This document shows positions 36,241-48,677 of a DNA stretch of 64,000 bases, in pieces (within the stretch, counting starts at the first letter, position 1; every line of letters begins with the position of its first letter). The notes under the pieces were generated by a model, which worked only from the letters and a program-made list of their open reading frames with translations, ran no database searches and was not told where the DNA came from. The DNA is from Syntrophaceae bacterium (GTDB lineage Bacteria > Desulfobacterota > Syntrophia > Syntrophales > Smithellaceae). Location of the stretch: the NCBI GenBank assembly GCA_009773315.1, contig WRPE01000003.1, positions 1 through 64,000 of the forward strand, in the 5' to 3' direction. Both the position numbers and the translations under genes were made by a program.

Positions 36241-36738
36241 TTATTCTATAGTTATAATCCTGCCTTTTAAATTCTCGCCTACTTCCAGTATTCCGATGCT
36301 TCTGGATTTTGCGAAGCGTTTATCGACCGCCGAACCCGGATTAAAAAAGTAAACGCCGTCAATAATCCTGTTTTCCGGATAATGTGTATGGCCGAACACA
36401 ATGCAATCGAGCTTACCCAGTTTGTCCAGCAGTCTTCTCTCAATCCCTGAAGGTTCGCCCCAGCCATGAATCAGCCCGATTTTAAATCCGTTGATGTCCA
36501 TCAGCAACTGCTGAGGCAGTTCCTCTCTTACGCGGTGGTTGTCCATATTGCCGCAGACCGCTCGAACCTCTTTATCACCGAAAAGAGTTAGGACTGACAA
36601 ATCAACTAAATCTCCGGCATGAAAGATCAGGTCAACATCAGAAAAGTGTTCCTCAATAATTTTCTTTAAGTTCTCGTCATACCCGGAAATATGCGTATCA
36701 GACAACACGCCTATTTTGACTTTATTTTTGTTCATCAT
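36241..36738 (-). CDS. YfcE/MJ0936-family metallophosphoesterase
   Basis: About 166 residues from ATG 36738 (an adjacent ATG at 36735 is equally good). Metal-binding motifs in order: GVLSDTH, HAGDLVD, CGNMDNH, LIHGWGEP and VFGHTHYP, followed by NPGSAVD. Members are broad-specificity phosphodiesterases; the natural substrate is unknown. Confidence 0.88.
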   Translation of the reverse strand: MMNKNKVKIGVLSDTHISGYDENLKKIIEEHFSDVDLIFHAGDLVDLSVLTLFGDKEVRAVCGNMDNHRVREELPQQLLMDINGFKIGLIHGWGEPSGIERRLLDKLGKLDCIVFGHTHYPENRIIDGVYFFNPGSAVDKRFAKSRSIGILEVGENLKGRIITIE

Positions 36739-36853
36739 CTTTGGCGAATTATTAACGGTAAGATTAAAAAAATACAAGTGTTATTTATTGATTTTTTTCC
36801 TTAAAAAAGCTTTTAATTTGACTTTGGAGGCAAGGCAAGTTAAAATTCAAACC

Positions 36854-39141
<2,288 letters not shown>

Positions 39142-39149
39142 ACCATCAC

Positions 39150-39425
39150 ATGAAGAGAATGCACATCACTATCAGCGGCAGAGTGCAGGGCGTTTTCTTT
39201 CGGGCTGAAACGCAACGAACCGCGATGAATCTTAAACTAACCGGCTGGGTACGCAACATGTCAGACGGCCGTGTGGAAGCCCTGCTCGAGGGAGAAGACG
39301 CTGACGTGGATAAAATGATCGCCTGGTGCAAAACAGGTCCACCCGCAGCCCGTGTTAGCCATGTAGAATTTATAGAAGAACATTACACGGGAAACTTACG
39401 GGGTTTCAATATTTCCTGTTCGTGA
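39150..39425 (+). CDS. Acylphosphatase
   Basis: 91 residues: ISGRVQGVFFRAETQRTA holds the catalytic Arg, and LTGWVRNMSDGRVEALLEG holds the catalytic Asn. Hydrolyses acyl phosphates. Eight bases after ligA. Confidence 0.93.
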   Translation: MKRMHITISGRVQGVFFRAETQRTAMNLKLTGWVRNMSDGRVEALLEGEDADVDKMIAWCKTGPPAARVSHVEFIEEHYTGNLRGFNISCS

Positions 39426-39456
39426 TCATCCCATCCCGAAAGCGCCCCTTGGAACT

Positions 39457-40794
39457 TCACGCCACCCCAAGTTTCTCGATGCGATATTTCAAGGAATCAA
39501 GGGTGACACCGAGCAGTTCGGCAGCCTTTGTTTTCACCCCTTTTGTTTTTTGAAGAGCTTTTTCTATCGCTTTTCTTTCGATCTTTTCCAGTTCAGCGTT
39601 TAAATCGATGCCCTGGTCAGAAATATCCAGATAAACATCGGTTGACAACACCAGGCTCTCGGGTAGAATAATGTTGGATGTTTCCATCGCTACGCCGCGT
39701 TCAATGATATTTTCCAGTTCACGAATATTGCCGGGGAACGCGTATCCCATCAGCAATTCCATCGCGTAAGAGGAAATCGTCCTCACTTCTTTATTAAATT
39801 CTCGGGCATATTTTTCAATGAAATGTTTGGTTAAAAGCGGGATATCTTCTTTTCTTTGCCTGAGCGGCGGCATCTGAACGGGAATTACATTCAAGCGAAA
39901 ATAGAGATCTTCGCGGAATTCACCTTTTTTTACTTTTTCCTTCAGGTTTTGGTTGGTGGCAGAGATAATGCGCACATCAACTTTAATATCTTCACCCCCT
40001 CCAATGCGGCGGAAAGTTTTTTCCTGCACGACTCTCAGGAGTTTAACCTGCAGGACCTGCGGCAGTTCACCGATTTCATCGAGAAAGACCGTGCCGCCCT
40101 TGGCCAACTCGAAAAGTCCCGCCCGATCGGCATAAGCGCCGGTAAATGACCCCTTCATGTAACCGAACAGTTCACTCTCCAACAGGTTCTCCGGAATGCC
40201 GCCACTGTTAATGGCCATAAACGGCATTTTGGAACGGGAAGAATTAGCATGAATGGCGCGGGCAACCAGTTCCTTGCCGGTACCACTTTCGCCTAGGATT
40301 AGAATATTTGCCGGTGTATTGGCCACCTTTTGAATCGTCGCAAAAACCTTGGTCATTTCCCTGCTGATTCCGATCATGCCGCAAAAAGATTTTTCAGCTG
40401 TTTCGTTCTTCGTAATCTGATTCTCACTGACCAGACCATTTTTTAACAAAGCCTGACGAACGACCTGCTTTATTTCTTCGATGTTGCCTTTTTCCACGTA
40501 GTCATAAGCGCCTTCTTTCATCGCATTGATGGCTGTTTCACCCGAAGCATAGGCGGTAATTAAAATTACGACCGTTTCCTGCCGATGATCTTTGATGGTT
40601 TTCAGAAATTCAATGCCGTCGATTTTGGGCATTTTCAAATCGGTGATGACTAAATCATATGCTGTTTTGCGACAGAGATTGATCGCCTTTACGGGGCTAT
40701 CGGAGGTTGTGACGTCATATCCTTCTTTAGTCAACATGATTTCCATAACTTCTCTCATGCCTTGATCGTCATCCAGAACCAGAATTTTCGCCAT
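39457..40794 (-). CDS. NtrC-family sigma-54 response regulator, PilR-like
   Basis: 445 residues. Receiver domain with phosphorylatable Asp in LVITDLKMPKIDG (about 53). AAA+ domain with GESGTGKELVARAIH, ELFGYMKGSFTGAYADR (GSFTGA in place of GAFTGA, the sigma-54 contact loop) and LDEIGELP. C-terminal Fis-type helix-turn-helix (KTKAAELLGVTLDSLKYRI). It follows the PilS-like kinase gene by 31 bases; together they probably control pilin or motility genes. Confidence 0.92.
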   Translation of the reverse strand: MAKILVLDDDQGMREVMEIMLTKEGYDVTTSDSPVKAINLCRKTAYDLVITDLKMPKIDGIEFLKTIKDHRQETVVILITAYASGETAINAMKEGAYDYVEKGNIEEIKQVVRQALLKNGLVSENQITKNETAEKSFCGMIGISREMTKVFATIQKVANTPANILILGESGTGKELVARAIHANSSRSKMPFMAINSGGIPENLLESELFGYMKGSFTGAYADRAGLFELAKGGTVFLDEIGELPQVLQVKLLRVVQEKTFRRIGGGEDIKVDVRIISATNQNLKEKVKKGEFREDLYFRLNVIPVQMPPLRQRKEDIPLLTKHFIEKYAREFNKEVRTISSYAMELLMGYAFPGNIRELENIIERGVAMETSNIILPESLVLSTDVYLDISDQGIDLNAELEKIERKAIEKALQKTKGVKTKAAELLGVTLDSLKYRIEKLGVA

Positions 40795-40825
40795 ACTGTT
40801 ACTCCTTTTTTATCGACACGCGACC

Positions 40826-42484
40826 TTAGTTACAGGGCAGCCAAACCGTAATGGACGTGCCCTGATTGATCTGACTTTCAATTTTTATTTTGCCGCCATA
40901 GCCGTCAACAATACGGCTGACGATGGCCAAACCTAAACCGGTTCCTTTATCCTTATTGGTAAAAAAAGGTTCAAAGACATTTTTCAGATCTTTTTCTTCA
41001 ATTCCGCATCCGTCATCCGTTACTTTAATTGCGGCATAGTCTTTTCTATCTTCCAAGTTTACAGTTTTACTTTCAAGTGATAAATTTCCTTTACCTTCCA
41101 TGGCTTGCAGGGCATTCATCATCAGATTTTGAATAATTTGACGGATTTGTTCTTTATTAGCGCAGGCTTTATTTTGCCCGGAAAATGTTCTGACTATTTT
41201 GATGTCTTCCGTCCATTCATTCGACATTTTTATATTTTCCACAACATCCTCGATGACTTCATTAACGTTAACTGGTTCTCTGATTTCTGGAACAGGACGA
41301 GCAAGCATGAGAAAATCACGCACGAAGTTATCCAACTGATCCTTGCCTCGCATAATGATCTGCATCAATCGCCTGTCCGTTTCTTCCATCCTTGCGGTCT
41401 GTCCCAGCAAGTGGATGGAACCGGTAATGGACGCCAGAGGATTTCTCATTTCGTGGGCAAGACCGGCGGCCATTTCGCCAATGAAAGCCAGCCTTTTACT
41501 TTTTTCAAGATTTTCCTCCATGCGCTTGATTTCCGTCAAATCCTGAAAGTTCAGAATATGGCCGATTTGTTTACCATATTTGTCTTTCAACGGTGAAAAT
41601 GAACACCCCAAATGAACCTGTGCACCTTCCCTGATGGTGATTTTCACTTCTTTTCTGCTTTTGATCAAATCAGGCGTGTCAGAGTCAAAAAAAACATTAA
41701 ACGCGGGAAAGACTTCCCGGATCTGATGATTTTCTATTGATTTGAGCTGAAACCCAGTAATTGCTTCAGCCGCTCGATTGAAAGTTTTAATCCGACCCTG
41801 TAGCGTGGTCGTCATGACACCGGTATCCACCGATTCAATAATGCTGCGGAAAATGAGATCCAGTTGATTGAAAGCCGACTCTCTTTCTTCCAATAATGAC
41901 CTTGTTTTCTTTTCCTGTTCGACAACGATACTGGCCAGAAGGGCCACAAGATAAAACGATAAAATGTGAACGATGATTCTCACAAAAACGTCGCCTGTTT
42001 CAACAGAATAATCACGGCCGGTGGAATAAAGGGTAGGAATGATGTTGAAATATTCAAGATCCAACACCAACCCGTAGGCTATGCTGGAAGCGGAGGCAAT
42101 GATCAAAGCGCCTCTTCGGCCCAGAAATATCGCGGAATAGATAATAACCAATGTGAAGAGCAGTGAATAGTTACTGCCGATACTGCCTGTCAGATAAACC
42201 AAAAAAGAAATCAGACAAATATCGGCAATTAATTGGGTATAAATATTATATCTAAAATACTTTTCTTTTCTTAAAAGCAGTGTATAAACTAACGACAGAA
42301 AATACATCATAATAATAACAGCATAAATTAAATGCAGGAGCACCGGCGAAACGGGGAGTACCGGTCTTATCGTGTCCAGAAAAAAAGTAACCAGTAAAAA
42401 TATGGAGAGAATAATCAGTCTGCTGAAAATCAGCAATTTGAGTCTCTGCCAGGTTCTTTCGTCTTGTTCTATGTTTTGATGCAT
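40826..42484 (-). CDS. Membrane sensor histidine kinase, PilS-like
   Basis: 552 residues. Six predicted membrane helices in the first 190 residues, a coiled linker, a PAS domain about 205-320 (GVMTTTLQGRIKTFNRAAEAITGF), HisKA with GEMAAGLAHEMRNPL (phosphorylated His) and HATPase with DDGCGIEEKDLKNVFEPFFTNKDKGTGLGLAI (quoted in parts by motif). The 6-TM + PAS arrangement is that of PilS. Partner regulator directly downstream. Confidence 0.9.
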   Translation of the reverse strand: MHQNIEQDERTWQRLKLLIFSRLIILSIFLLVTFFLDTIRPVLPVSPVLLHLIYAVIIMMYFLSLVYTLLLRKEKYFRYNIYTQLIADICLISFLVYLTGSIGSNYSLLFTLVIIYSAIFLGRRGALIIASASSIAYGLVLDLEYFNIIPTLYSTGRDYSVETGDVFVRIIVHILSFYLVALLASIVVEQEKKTRSLLEERESAFNQLDLIFRSIIESVDTGVMTTTLQGRIKTFNRAAEAITGFQLKSIENHQIREVFPAFNVFFDSDTPDLIKSRKEVKITIREGAQVHLGCSFSPLKDKYGKQIGHILNFQDLTEIKRMEENLEKSKRLAFIGEMAAGLAHEMRNPLASITGSIHLLGQTARMEETDRRLMQIIMRGKDQLDNFVRDFLMLARPVPEIREPVNVNEVIEDVVENIKMSNEWTEDIKIVRTFSGQNKACANKEQIRQIIQNLMMNALQAMEGKGNLSLESKTVNLEDRKDYAAIKVTDDGCGIEEKDLKNVFEPFFTNKDKGTGLGLAIVSRIVDGYGGKIKIESQINQGTSITVWLPCN

Positions 42485-42592
42485 CGCTTGTTTCCGAATA
42501 ATCTAGATTTGGACTTTATTTTTGATTTTATAATATTTTATTTTTTTTAGCTAATCATTTGAAAACTTTTTCATGAAGATGACGTACTGCTT

Positions 42593-45091
42593 ATGCGCAG
42601 ACCTTTATTATATCCCCTCATCACTCTGATGGCCGGTATCATCCTCGGCGATTTTTTCGCCCTGCCCTGCTATCTTTTGTTGGGCGGGACGCTGGCGATC
42701 CTGTTTATCTTACTGTTCAGCCTCCGGCAAAAATGGAATATTGCCTCTTTCCTCTTAATCCTTTGCCTCATGGTGGTCGTCGGATTGTTTAATATTCAAA
42801 GGCAACCATACCTGGTCCATAACGATCAACATATTGTGCACCAGGCTGAACAAGGCCGATTAACGATTGAGGGCATTGTCCTCACAAACGAACAAATTTC
42901 CCCGGCAAACAATGTTCTGGTGGTCCATTGCCGACGACTAATTAAAAACAATTCCTACATCCCTGTAACAGGAAATATCCGTCTTGTTATTCCAGCCGAT
43001 CTCAGTTTCCAATACGGCGACTTTATCCGCTTTCATTCTAAAATAAAAAATATCCAGAGCTTTCATAATCCGGGAAGCTTCGACTATGAGCGCTATCTCA
43101 AACGCCAGGGCATTCATGTTTCGGGCTTTATAGCCAATAGCGCCGGCATTATTCTGATTCGGCACAATACAGCCAGCGGCATCAAACTGAAACTGGAAAC
43201 TTTTCGGTCATATTTAAAACGTTTAATTTATGCCAATGCTCCGTCCCCTCAAAGAGAAATCATTGAAGCCATGACCATCGGCAACCAAAAAGCTATTCCG
43301 CCCGACGTGCGCGACAATTTCGCTAAAACCGGCACCTCTCACATTCTTTCCATTTCCGGACTGCATATCGGCATGGTGGCGGCGGGCGGCTTTCTTCTGA
43401 TATTGCTTATGCTGAAGGCTTCAGAATATCTGATGCTCAAATTTAATATCATCAAAATTGCAACTGCTGCGGCTTTTATTCCGGTTATCGTTTACACCCT
43501 GGTCGCCGGAATGGGAACGACCGTTCTTCGTTCAATGCTTATGACACTGGCTTTTCTGCTTGCGTTACTGATCGGAAAACAAAGAGACCTTTATAATACG
43601 CTCTTTGGCGCGGCTTTGATCATTTTGATCGTTGCCCCCGAGTCCCTTTTTGAAATTTCCTTTCAATTATCCTTCAGCGCGGTTTTCGCCATTCTGTATA
43701 TTGTGCCAAAATTCAGCAACACAACATTTGGTTTTCTGTCGTCAGTTCCCCATCGGCTGCAAACGCTTATTCGCTGGATTTATATTTTTATCCTGGTGTC
43801 CACCGCCGCCACATTGGGAACGCTGCCCATCATTGTCTTTTATTTTAACCGCGTCTCCGCCGTAACCTTGATTGCCAATCTTATCGCGGTACCCCTCCTA
43901 GGCATGCTGACATTAGCTCTGGCGATGTTTTTTATTCTGACGGCCCTCTTCTCACCTTGGCTTGCCGGTTTTCTTATTCAGGCCTCTTCGTTTTTTACCG
44001 GTATCACCGTCGAGATCATCAACTGGCTGGCGGGCCTATCCTGGTCGGCTTTTAACTTCACAAAACCAAATATGGCTGAAATAATGCTTTGCTATGTTTT
44101 TATTTTTCTTCTGATTGAAGTGATCACGTCCGGCAATAAAAATAATCAAAAGGGATTCTCGTCACGTCATCCATTATTGATCAAATCTGCTCTTCTAATT
44201 TCCGTGGCCTTGATTCTTGCTGATGCCGCTTATCTTGTCACGAAAGACAAATATTCCAAAGATCTGAAAATAACAGCCATCGATGTCGGACAGGGCTCAG
44301 CCACGCTTGTTCAGTTGCCTCATGGAACGAACATGCTGATTGACGGCGGCGGCTTTCATGACAGTTCATTCGATATAGGTAAATCTGTTATCGCGCCGTT
44401 TCTTTATTCCCAAAGAATCGGGAAAATTGATATCGTTGTCTTAACACATCCTCACCCCGATCATCTTCAGGGATTGATTCATATTATCAATAACTTTGGT
44501 GTCCGAGAAGTCTGGTGCACAGGTTTGAAAGCAGAGGATGATCTTTACCTGCTCTGGGAAAAAGCAATCTCCGATCGCAAGATAAAAATAAAGCATCTGT
44601 CCGCGCAATCGACGCCTGAAAATATTTCCAATGTTTATCTCCAATGTCTGTGGCCCTTACTTCCACCGGCTCAAAATAATCAGGGAACGTCCTATGATGA
44701 AACCAATGATTCTTCTCTGGTTATGAAAATAACCTATGGAACCAGAAGCTTTCTTGTGACAGGTGATATTGCCGCCCGTGCTGAAGCTCTTCTGGTCAGG
44801 TCTGGACAAAACTTGAAAAGCGATCTTCTTTTCGTACCGCATCACGGCTCCATCCATTCCAGTTCCATAGATTTCATTCGTGCGGTTTCCTGTCGCTATG
44901 CGATTGCCAGCGCCGGTAAAAATAATGTTTTCCGCCACCCTCATCCCACTGTTATTAATCGTTACACGTCCGACGGTGTCAATATTTTCCGTACGGATCA
45001 AGATGGAGCAATTAGCGTAATAACAGACGGCAAAAAGATCAGCATTACCCCCTGGCTCAAAAGCTCGATTGATAATCGCCAAACGCAATAA
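42593..45091 (+). CDS. comEC: ComEC/Rec2-type DNA-uptake channel protein
   Basis: 832 residues with the three expected parts: N-terminal OB-like DUF4131 region, the Competence domain with many membrane helices (ISGLHIGMVAAGGFLL is its signature), and a C-terminal metallo-beta-lactamase domain (VGQGSATLVQL, LTHPHPDHLQGL, FVPHHGSIHSS). It transports single-stranded DNA across the inner membrane in transformation. Nothing else of the competence machinery is in the window. Confidence 0.94.
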   Translation: MRRPLLYPLITLMAGIILGDFFALPCYLLLGGTLAILFILLFSLRQKWNIASFLLILCLMVVVGLFNIQRQPYLVHNDQHIVHQAEQGRLTIEGIVLTNEQISPANNVLVVHCRRLIKNNSYIPVTGNIRLVIPADLSFQYGDFIRFHSKIKNIQSFHNPGSFDYERYLKRQGIHVSGFIANSAGIILIRHNTASGIKLKLETFRSYLKRLIYANAPSPQREIIEAMTIGNQKAIPPDVRDNFAKTGTSHILSISGLHIGMVAAGGFLLILLMLKASEYLMLKFNIIKIATAAAFIPVIVYTLVAGMGTTVLRSMLMTLAFLLALLIGKQRDLYNTLFGAALIILIVAPESLFEISFQLSFSAVFAILYIVPKFSNTTFGFLSSVPHRLQTLIRWIYIFILVSTAATLGTLPIIVFYFNRVSAVTLIANLIAVPLLGMLTLALAMFFILTALFSPWLAGFLIQASSFFTGITVEIINWLAGLSWSAFNFTKPNMAEIMLCYVFIFLLIEVITSGNKNNQKGFSSRHPLLIKSALLISVALILADAAYLVTKDKYSKDLKITAIDVGQGSATLVQLPHGTNMLIDGGGFHDSSFDIGKSVIAPFLYSQRIGKIDIVVLTHPHPDHLQGLIHIINNFGVREVWCTGLKAEDDLYLLWEKAISDRKIKIKHLSAQSTPENISNVYLQCLWPLLPPAQNNQGTSYDETNDSSLVMKITYGTRSFLVTGDIAARAEALLVRSGQNLKSDLLFVPHHGSIHSSSIDFIRAVSCRYAIASAGKNNVFRHPHPTVINRYTSDGVNIFRTDQDGAISVITDGKKISITPWLKSSIDNRQTQ

Positions 45092-45153
45092 TATTTGATT
45101 GCGAACACCAAGGCGATATGCTAGAAGTTACCGCTTTTTATTAGGATATGACT

Positions 45154-46416
45154 ATGGAAAAAATTACAGCGATTAAGGGTATTAAAGATATTCTGCCTCA
45201 GGACACACCAACTTGGCATCAGGTGGAATTAACCGCCCGCAAAATTTTCGAATGCTTCGGTTTTTGCGAAATCCGTGTGCCGATCATGGAAAAAACAGCA
45301 TTATTTCAGCGAAGTATCGGAGAAACAACCGATATCGTTGAAAAGGAAATGTACACTTTCCGTGATCGTGATGACGAACTTCTGACGTTGCGCCCGGAAG
45401 CCACGGCATCCGTAATCCGCGCTTATATTGAGCACAATCTGTCGGCATCCGATCCGGTCACCAAACTCTTTACGCTGGGCCCCATGTTTCGCCGGGAAAG
45501 ACCGCAAAAAGGCCGCTTCCGCCAGTTTCACCAGATTGACGTAGAGTTATTCGGAGACGATAAGCCGCAGTCCGATGCGGAAGTTATCTTCATGCTGATG
45601 CATTTTCTCACCTCGGCGGGGCTTACCGAATTATCTCTGGAAATAAATTCCCTGGGCTGCAAAGCCTGCCGTCCTTTGTTTTCAAGCGCGGTTGTGGATT
45701 ACTTAAAGGACGTAGATCAATCGCTTTGCCCGGACTGTCAGAGGCGCATCAAAACCAACCCGTTGCGTGTTTTTGATTGCAAGGTGGAATCCTGTTCTTC
45801 CACAATTGCCGGTGCGCCTCAAATATTAAATTACCTTTGCGCCGAATGTGAAGATCATTTCTCCGCAGTTAAATCCTGCCTGGACGATCTTAAATTATCG
45901 TATTCGGTTAACCCGAAAATGGTGCGGGGACTTGATTACTACACCAAGACCGCCTTTGAAGTGAAATCAGGCGCGCTGGGCGCGCAGAACTCCCTGGCGG
46001 GTGGAGGTCGCTACGACGGCCTGGTCAGTTTTCTGGGCGGCCCCGACGTCCCCGGCATCGGCTTTGGCATCGGGATGGAACGACTCATTGCCTGCCTTCC
46101 GCCAACCGATAAAAATCCATATCGAACCGATCTATACATTGCCGCGCTAGGTTTGCGTGCGCAGAAAATCGCCTTTGGCCTGACTCAGAAATTGCGCCAC
46201 GCGGGGGTTTGCGCTGCAATGGACTACGCCGATAAAAGTCTGAAAAGCCAGATGAAACGCGCAGATCGATTAAACAGCGCCTACACTTTGATTTTCGGAG
46301 ACAAGGAAATAGAAGAGAATCGTGCCGAGTTACGCAACATGAGCACAAAAAACCAACAAAGCCTGCCCGTGGATCAACTCTTTGCGGCGGTGACGACTAT
46401 TTTAAAAGAGAGGTAA
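45154..46416 (+). CDS. hisS: Histidyl-tRNA synthetase
   Basis: 420 residues from ATG 45154, eight bases after AGGAT; ATG 45148 lies too close to that site. Class II motifs: [38 protein letters not shown] (motif 2), histidine signature [13 protein letters not shown] and motif 3 [12 protein letters not shown]-terminal anticodon-binding domain. aspS follows after seven bases. A decayed second copy of the 5' end lies at 54776-55134. Confidence 0.97.
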   Translation: MEKITAIKGIKDILPQDTPTWHQVELTARKIFECFGFCEIRVPIMEKTALFQRSIGETTDIVEKEMYTFRDRDDELLTLRPEATASVIRAYIEHNLSASDPVTKLFTLGPMFRRERPQKGRFRQFHQIDVELFGDDKPQSDAEVIFMLMHFLTSAGLTELSLEINSLGCKACRPLFSSAVVDYLKDVDQSLCPDCQRRIKTNPLRVFDCKVESCSSTIAGAPQILNYLCAECEDHFSAVKSCLDDLKLSYSVNPKMVRGLDYYTKTAFEVKSGALGAQNSLAGGGRYDGLVSFLGGPDVPGIGFGIGMERLIACLPPTDKNPYRTDLYIAALGLRAQKIAFGLTQKLRHAGVCAAMDYADKSLKSQMKRADRLNSAYTLIFGDKEIEENRAELRNMSTKNQQSLPVDQLFAAVTTILKER

Positions 46417-46423
46417 TCGTTTT

Positions 46424-48199
46424 GTGAGCCAATTTATTACAAAAGACAAAAGAACGCATTATTGCGGGAGCTTAACCAGTGTCGATGACGGTAAAGAAGT
46501 AATTTTAATGGGCTGGGCACATCGCCGGCGCGATCATGGCGGCGTGATTTTCGTCGATCTGCGCGATCGCGAAGGTATTGTTCAGATTGTTTTCAATCCG
46601 GAAGCGGGTGAAACCGTTCACGGTGAGGCGCATAAAATCCGCAGCGAGTATGTCCTGGCGGTAAAAGGCAAAGTACGCAAAAGGCCGGAAGGGATGGACA
46701 ATCCGGCGCTTGCTACCGGCAAGGTGGAAGTCGTCATTTCCGAATTGGAAATCTTGAACGAATCCAAAACACCACCCTTCTCCTTCGATGATGAAGAAAT
46801 CTCAGAAAATATCCGACTCAAATATCGCTACCTGGATTTACGCCGTCCGGCCATTCAGCAGAACCTGTTTCTGCGCAGTCGTCTGGCTTCGGCAACCCGT
46901 CATTATTTTGAAGACAATGGATTTATCGAAGTCGAAACACCTTTTCTCACGAAAAGCACCCCGGAAGGCGCGCGTGACTATCTGGTGCCCAGCCGCGTAT
47001 CCAAAGGCATGTTTTACGCCCTGCCCCAATCCCCGCAGATATTCAAGCAACTGCTGATGGTTTCAGGATTCGACCGCTATTTTCAAATTGTAAAATGTTT
47101 CCGTGACGAAGATTTGCGCGCCGACCGCCAGCCCGAATTCACACAGATTGATGTCGAGATGTCCTTTATCACGGAAGAAGATATTATGAAAATGATGGAA
47201 GGCCTGATGGCAGCAATATTTAAAGCCTGCATGGGCAGGGAGCTTTCGCTTCCCTTGCCCAGACTGACCTACGCCGACGCGATCAGCCGTTACGGCAAAG
47301 ATAACCCCGACGTGCGTTTCGGCATGGAAATTGTGGATCTCACCGTAATCGTGAAAGACTCCGGTTTCAAGCTGTTTGCGGAAGTCGCAGCTTCCGGCGG
47401 ACTTATTAAAGCCATCAAAGCCGAAAACGTCGCAAGCCTGTCACGAAAGGATCTTGATGGTCTGAAGGATTTTGTCGCCATTTACGGTGCTAAAGGACTG
47501 GCCTGGGCAAAAGTCAACGCGACCGATTGGACGTCCCCCATTTTTAAATTCCTCCAACCTGCCGAAGTTTCCGCAATCGGCCAGGCGATGAATGCTAAAG
47601 AAGGCGATGTTGTTTTCTTTGTCGCAGACACAGCAAAGGTTGTTCATGACTCGTTGGGCAATCTACGCATCAATCTGGCCAAGAAGCTTAATTTGATTGA
47701 TCCTGAAGCTCTGGCCTTCACCTGGATTACTGAATTTCCGCTGATGGAATATTCGGAAACGGACAAACGTTTTGTTTCCACGCATCACCCCTTCACATCG
47801 CCGTTTATCGAAGACCTGCCTCTGATGACCACCGATCCCGGAAAAGTGAGAGCCAAAGCCTACGACCTGGTGCTTAATGGCTCAGAGGTCGGCGGCGGCA
47901 GCATCCGTATCCATCGCAAGGACGTTCAGGCGCAGGTTTTCAGCGCGCTGGGATTGAGTGACGAAGAAGCGAAGCTGAAATTTGGTTTTCTGCTGGATGC
48001 TCTCGAATACGGGGCGCCCCCGCACGGAGGCCTTGCCTTCGGTCTGGATCGGCTCACCATGATTATGACAAAGGCGGAATCGATTCGCGACGTGATTGCT
48101 TTCCCGAAAACACAAAAAGCAGCCTGTCTATTGTCCGATGCGCCGTCGAAGGTCAGTATCGAGCAGTTGATGGAATTGTCGCTAAAGATTATCGTCTAG
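46424..48199 (+). CDS. aspS: Aspartyl-tRNA synthetase
   Basis: 591 residues, GTG start with GAGAGG upstream. OB anticodon-binding domain ([24 protein letters not shown]), class II core with [51 protein letters not shown], the bacterial GAD insert and motif 3 GLAFGLDRL. In a pair with hisS, a common bacterial order. Confidence 0.97.
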   Translation: MSQFITKDKRTHYCGSLTSVDDGKEVILMGWAHRRRDHGGVIFVDLRDREGIVQIVFNPEAGETVHGEAHKIRSEYVLAVKGKVRKRPEGMDNPALATGKVEVVISELEILNESKTPPFSFDDEEISENIRLKYRYLDLRRPAIQQNLFLRSRLASATRHYFEDNGFIEVETPFLTKSTPEGARDYLVPSRVSKGMFYALPQSPQIFKQLLMVSGFDRYFQIVKCFRDEDLRADRQPEFTQIDVEMSFITEEDIMKMMEGLMAAIFKACMGRELSLPLPRLTYADAISRYGKDNPDVRFGMEIVDLTVIVKDSGFKLFAEVAASGGLIKAIKAENVASLSRKDLDGLKDFVAIYGAKGLAWAKVNATDWTSPIFKFLQPAEVSAIGQAMNAKEGDVVFFVADTAKVVHDSLGNLRINLAKKLNLIDPEALAFTWITEFPLMEYSETDKRFVSTHHPFTSPFIEDLPLMTTDPGKVRAKAYDLVLNGSEVGGGSIRIHRKDVQAQVFSALGLSDEEAKLKFGFLLDALEYGAPPHGGLAFGLDRLTMIMTKAESIRDVIAFPKTQKAACLLSDAPSKVSIEQLMELSLKIIV

Positions 48200-48677
48200 A
48201 ACGAGAAAAGAGCCATAAAAGTTCATCCGGTTCTGGCATATTTGTAAAAAAGCCTTTCTTTCTTGAAAGCGATAATTGTTTCTAAGATTCAATCACTAAA
48301 TATGAAATTGATATTACGCTTTTATATATTATTTTATAGAGATTTGCTTTATGCAGGATCGTCAATGCTTCTGTGTTCGTTCTGGCCTCAAGCATATTGG
48401 CAAGGCGATTCATGCCGACGTTGCGCAGTAATGTTTGAACAGACGACAAAAGACGATTGGCGAGGTAAACGCCTTGTTTTCCTGCGCCATGTTCGCCATG
48501 CTAACACAACTTTAAACACACAACTTTAAAATCTATTGCGGAATCCGGGATAATAATATAAAGTGCTGTCGATGCTGGTAAATAACGCAAGATTTGTTCT
48601 TGCGCGAGTTGTGATCGCGTGTTTTTTATGTGATGATAAGAAATTATCTGTCCTAATTAAAAAAAGTCTTTTTGTAT
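48200..48677. other. 478-bp intergenic region, possibly with a gene remnant
   Basis: Between aspS and the sensor kinase. A plus-strand open frame (48263-48529) has no ribosome site and unlikely composition. On the minus strand 48500-48282 is open for 73 codons and reads plausibly like protein (VYLANRLLSSVQTLL, NRLANMLEARTNTEALTIL) but has no supported start and matches no family I know; it could be the relic of a gene. The last 100 bp is A/T-rich and probably carries the kinase promoter. Confidence 0.35.

Noticed and set aside
48263-48529. 88-codon plus-strand frame after aspS
   Set aside because: No ribosome site, Cys/Trp-rich atypical composition, overlapped by a more protein-like stretch on the other strand.
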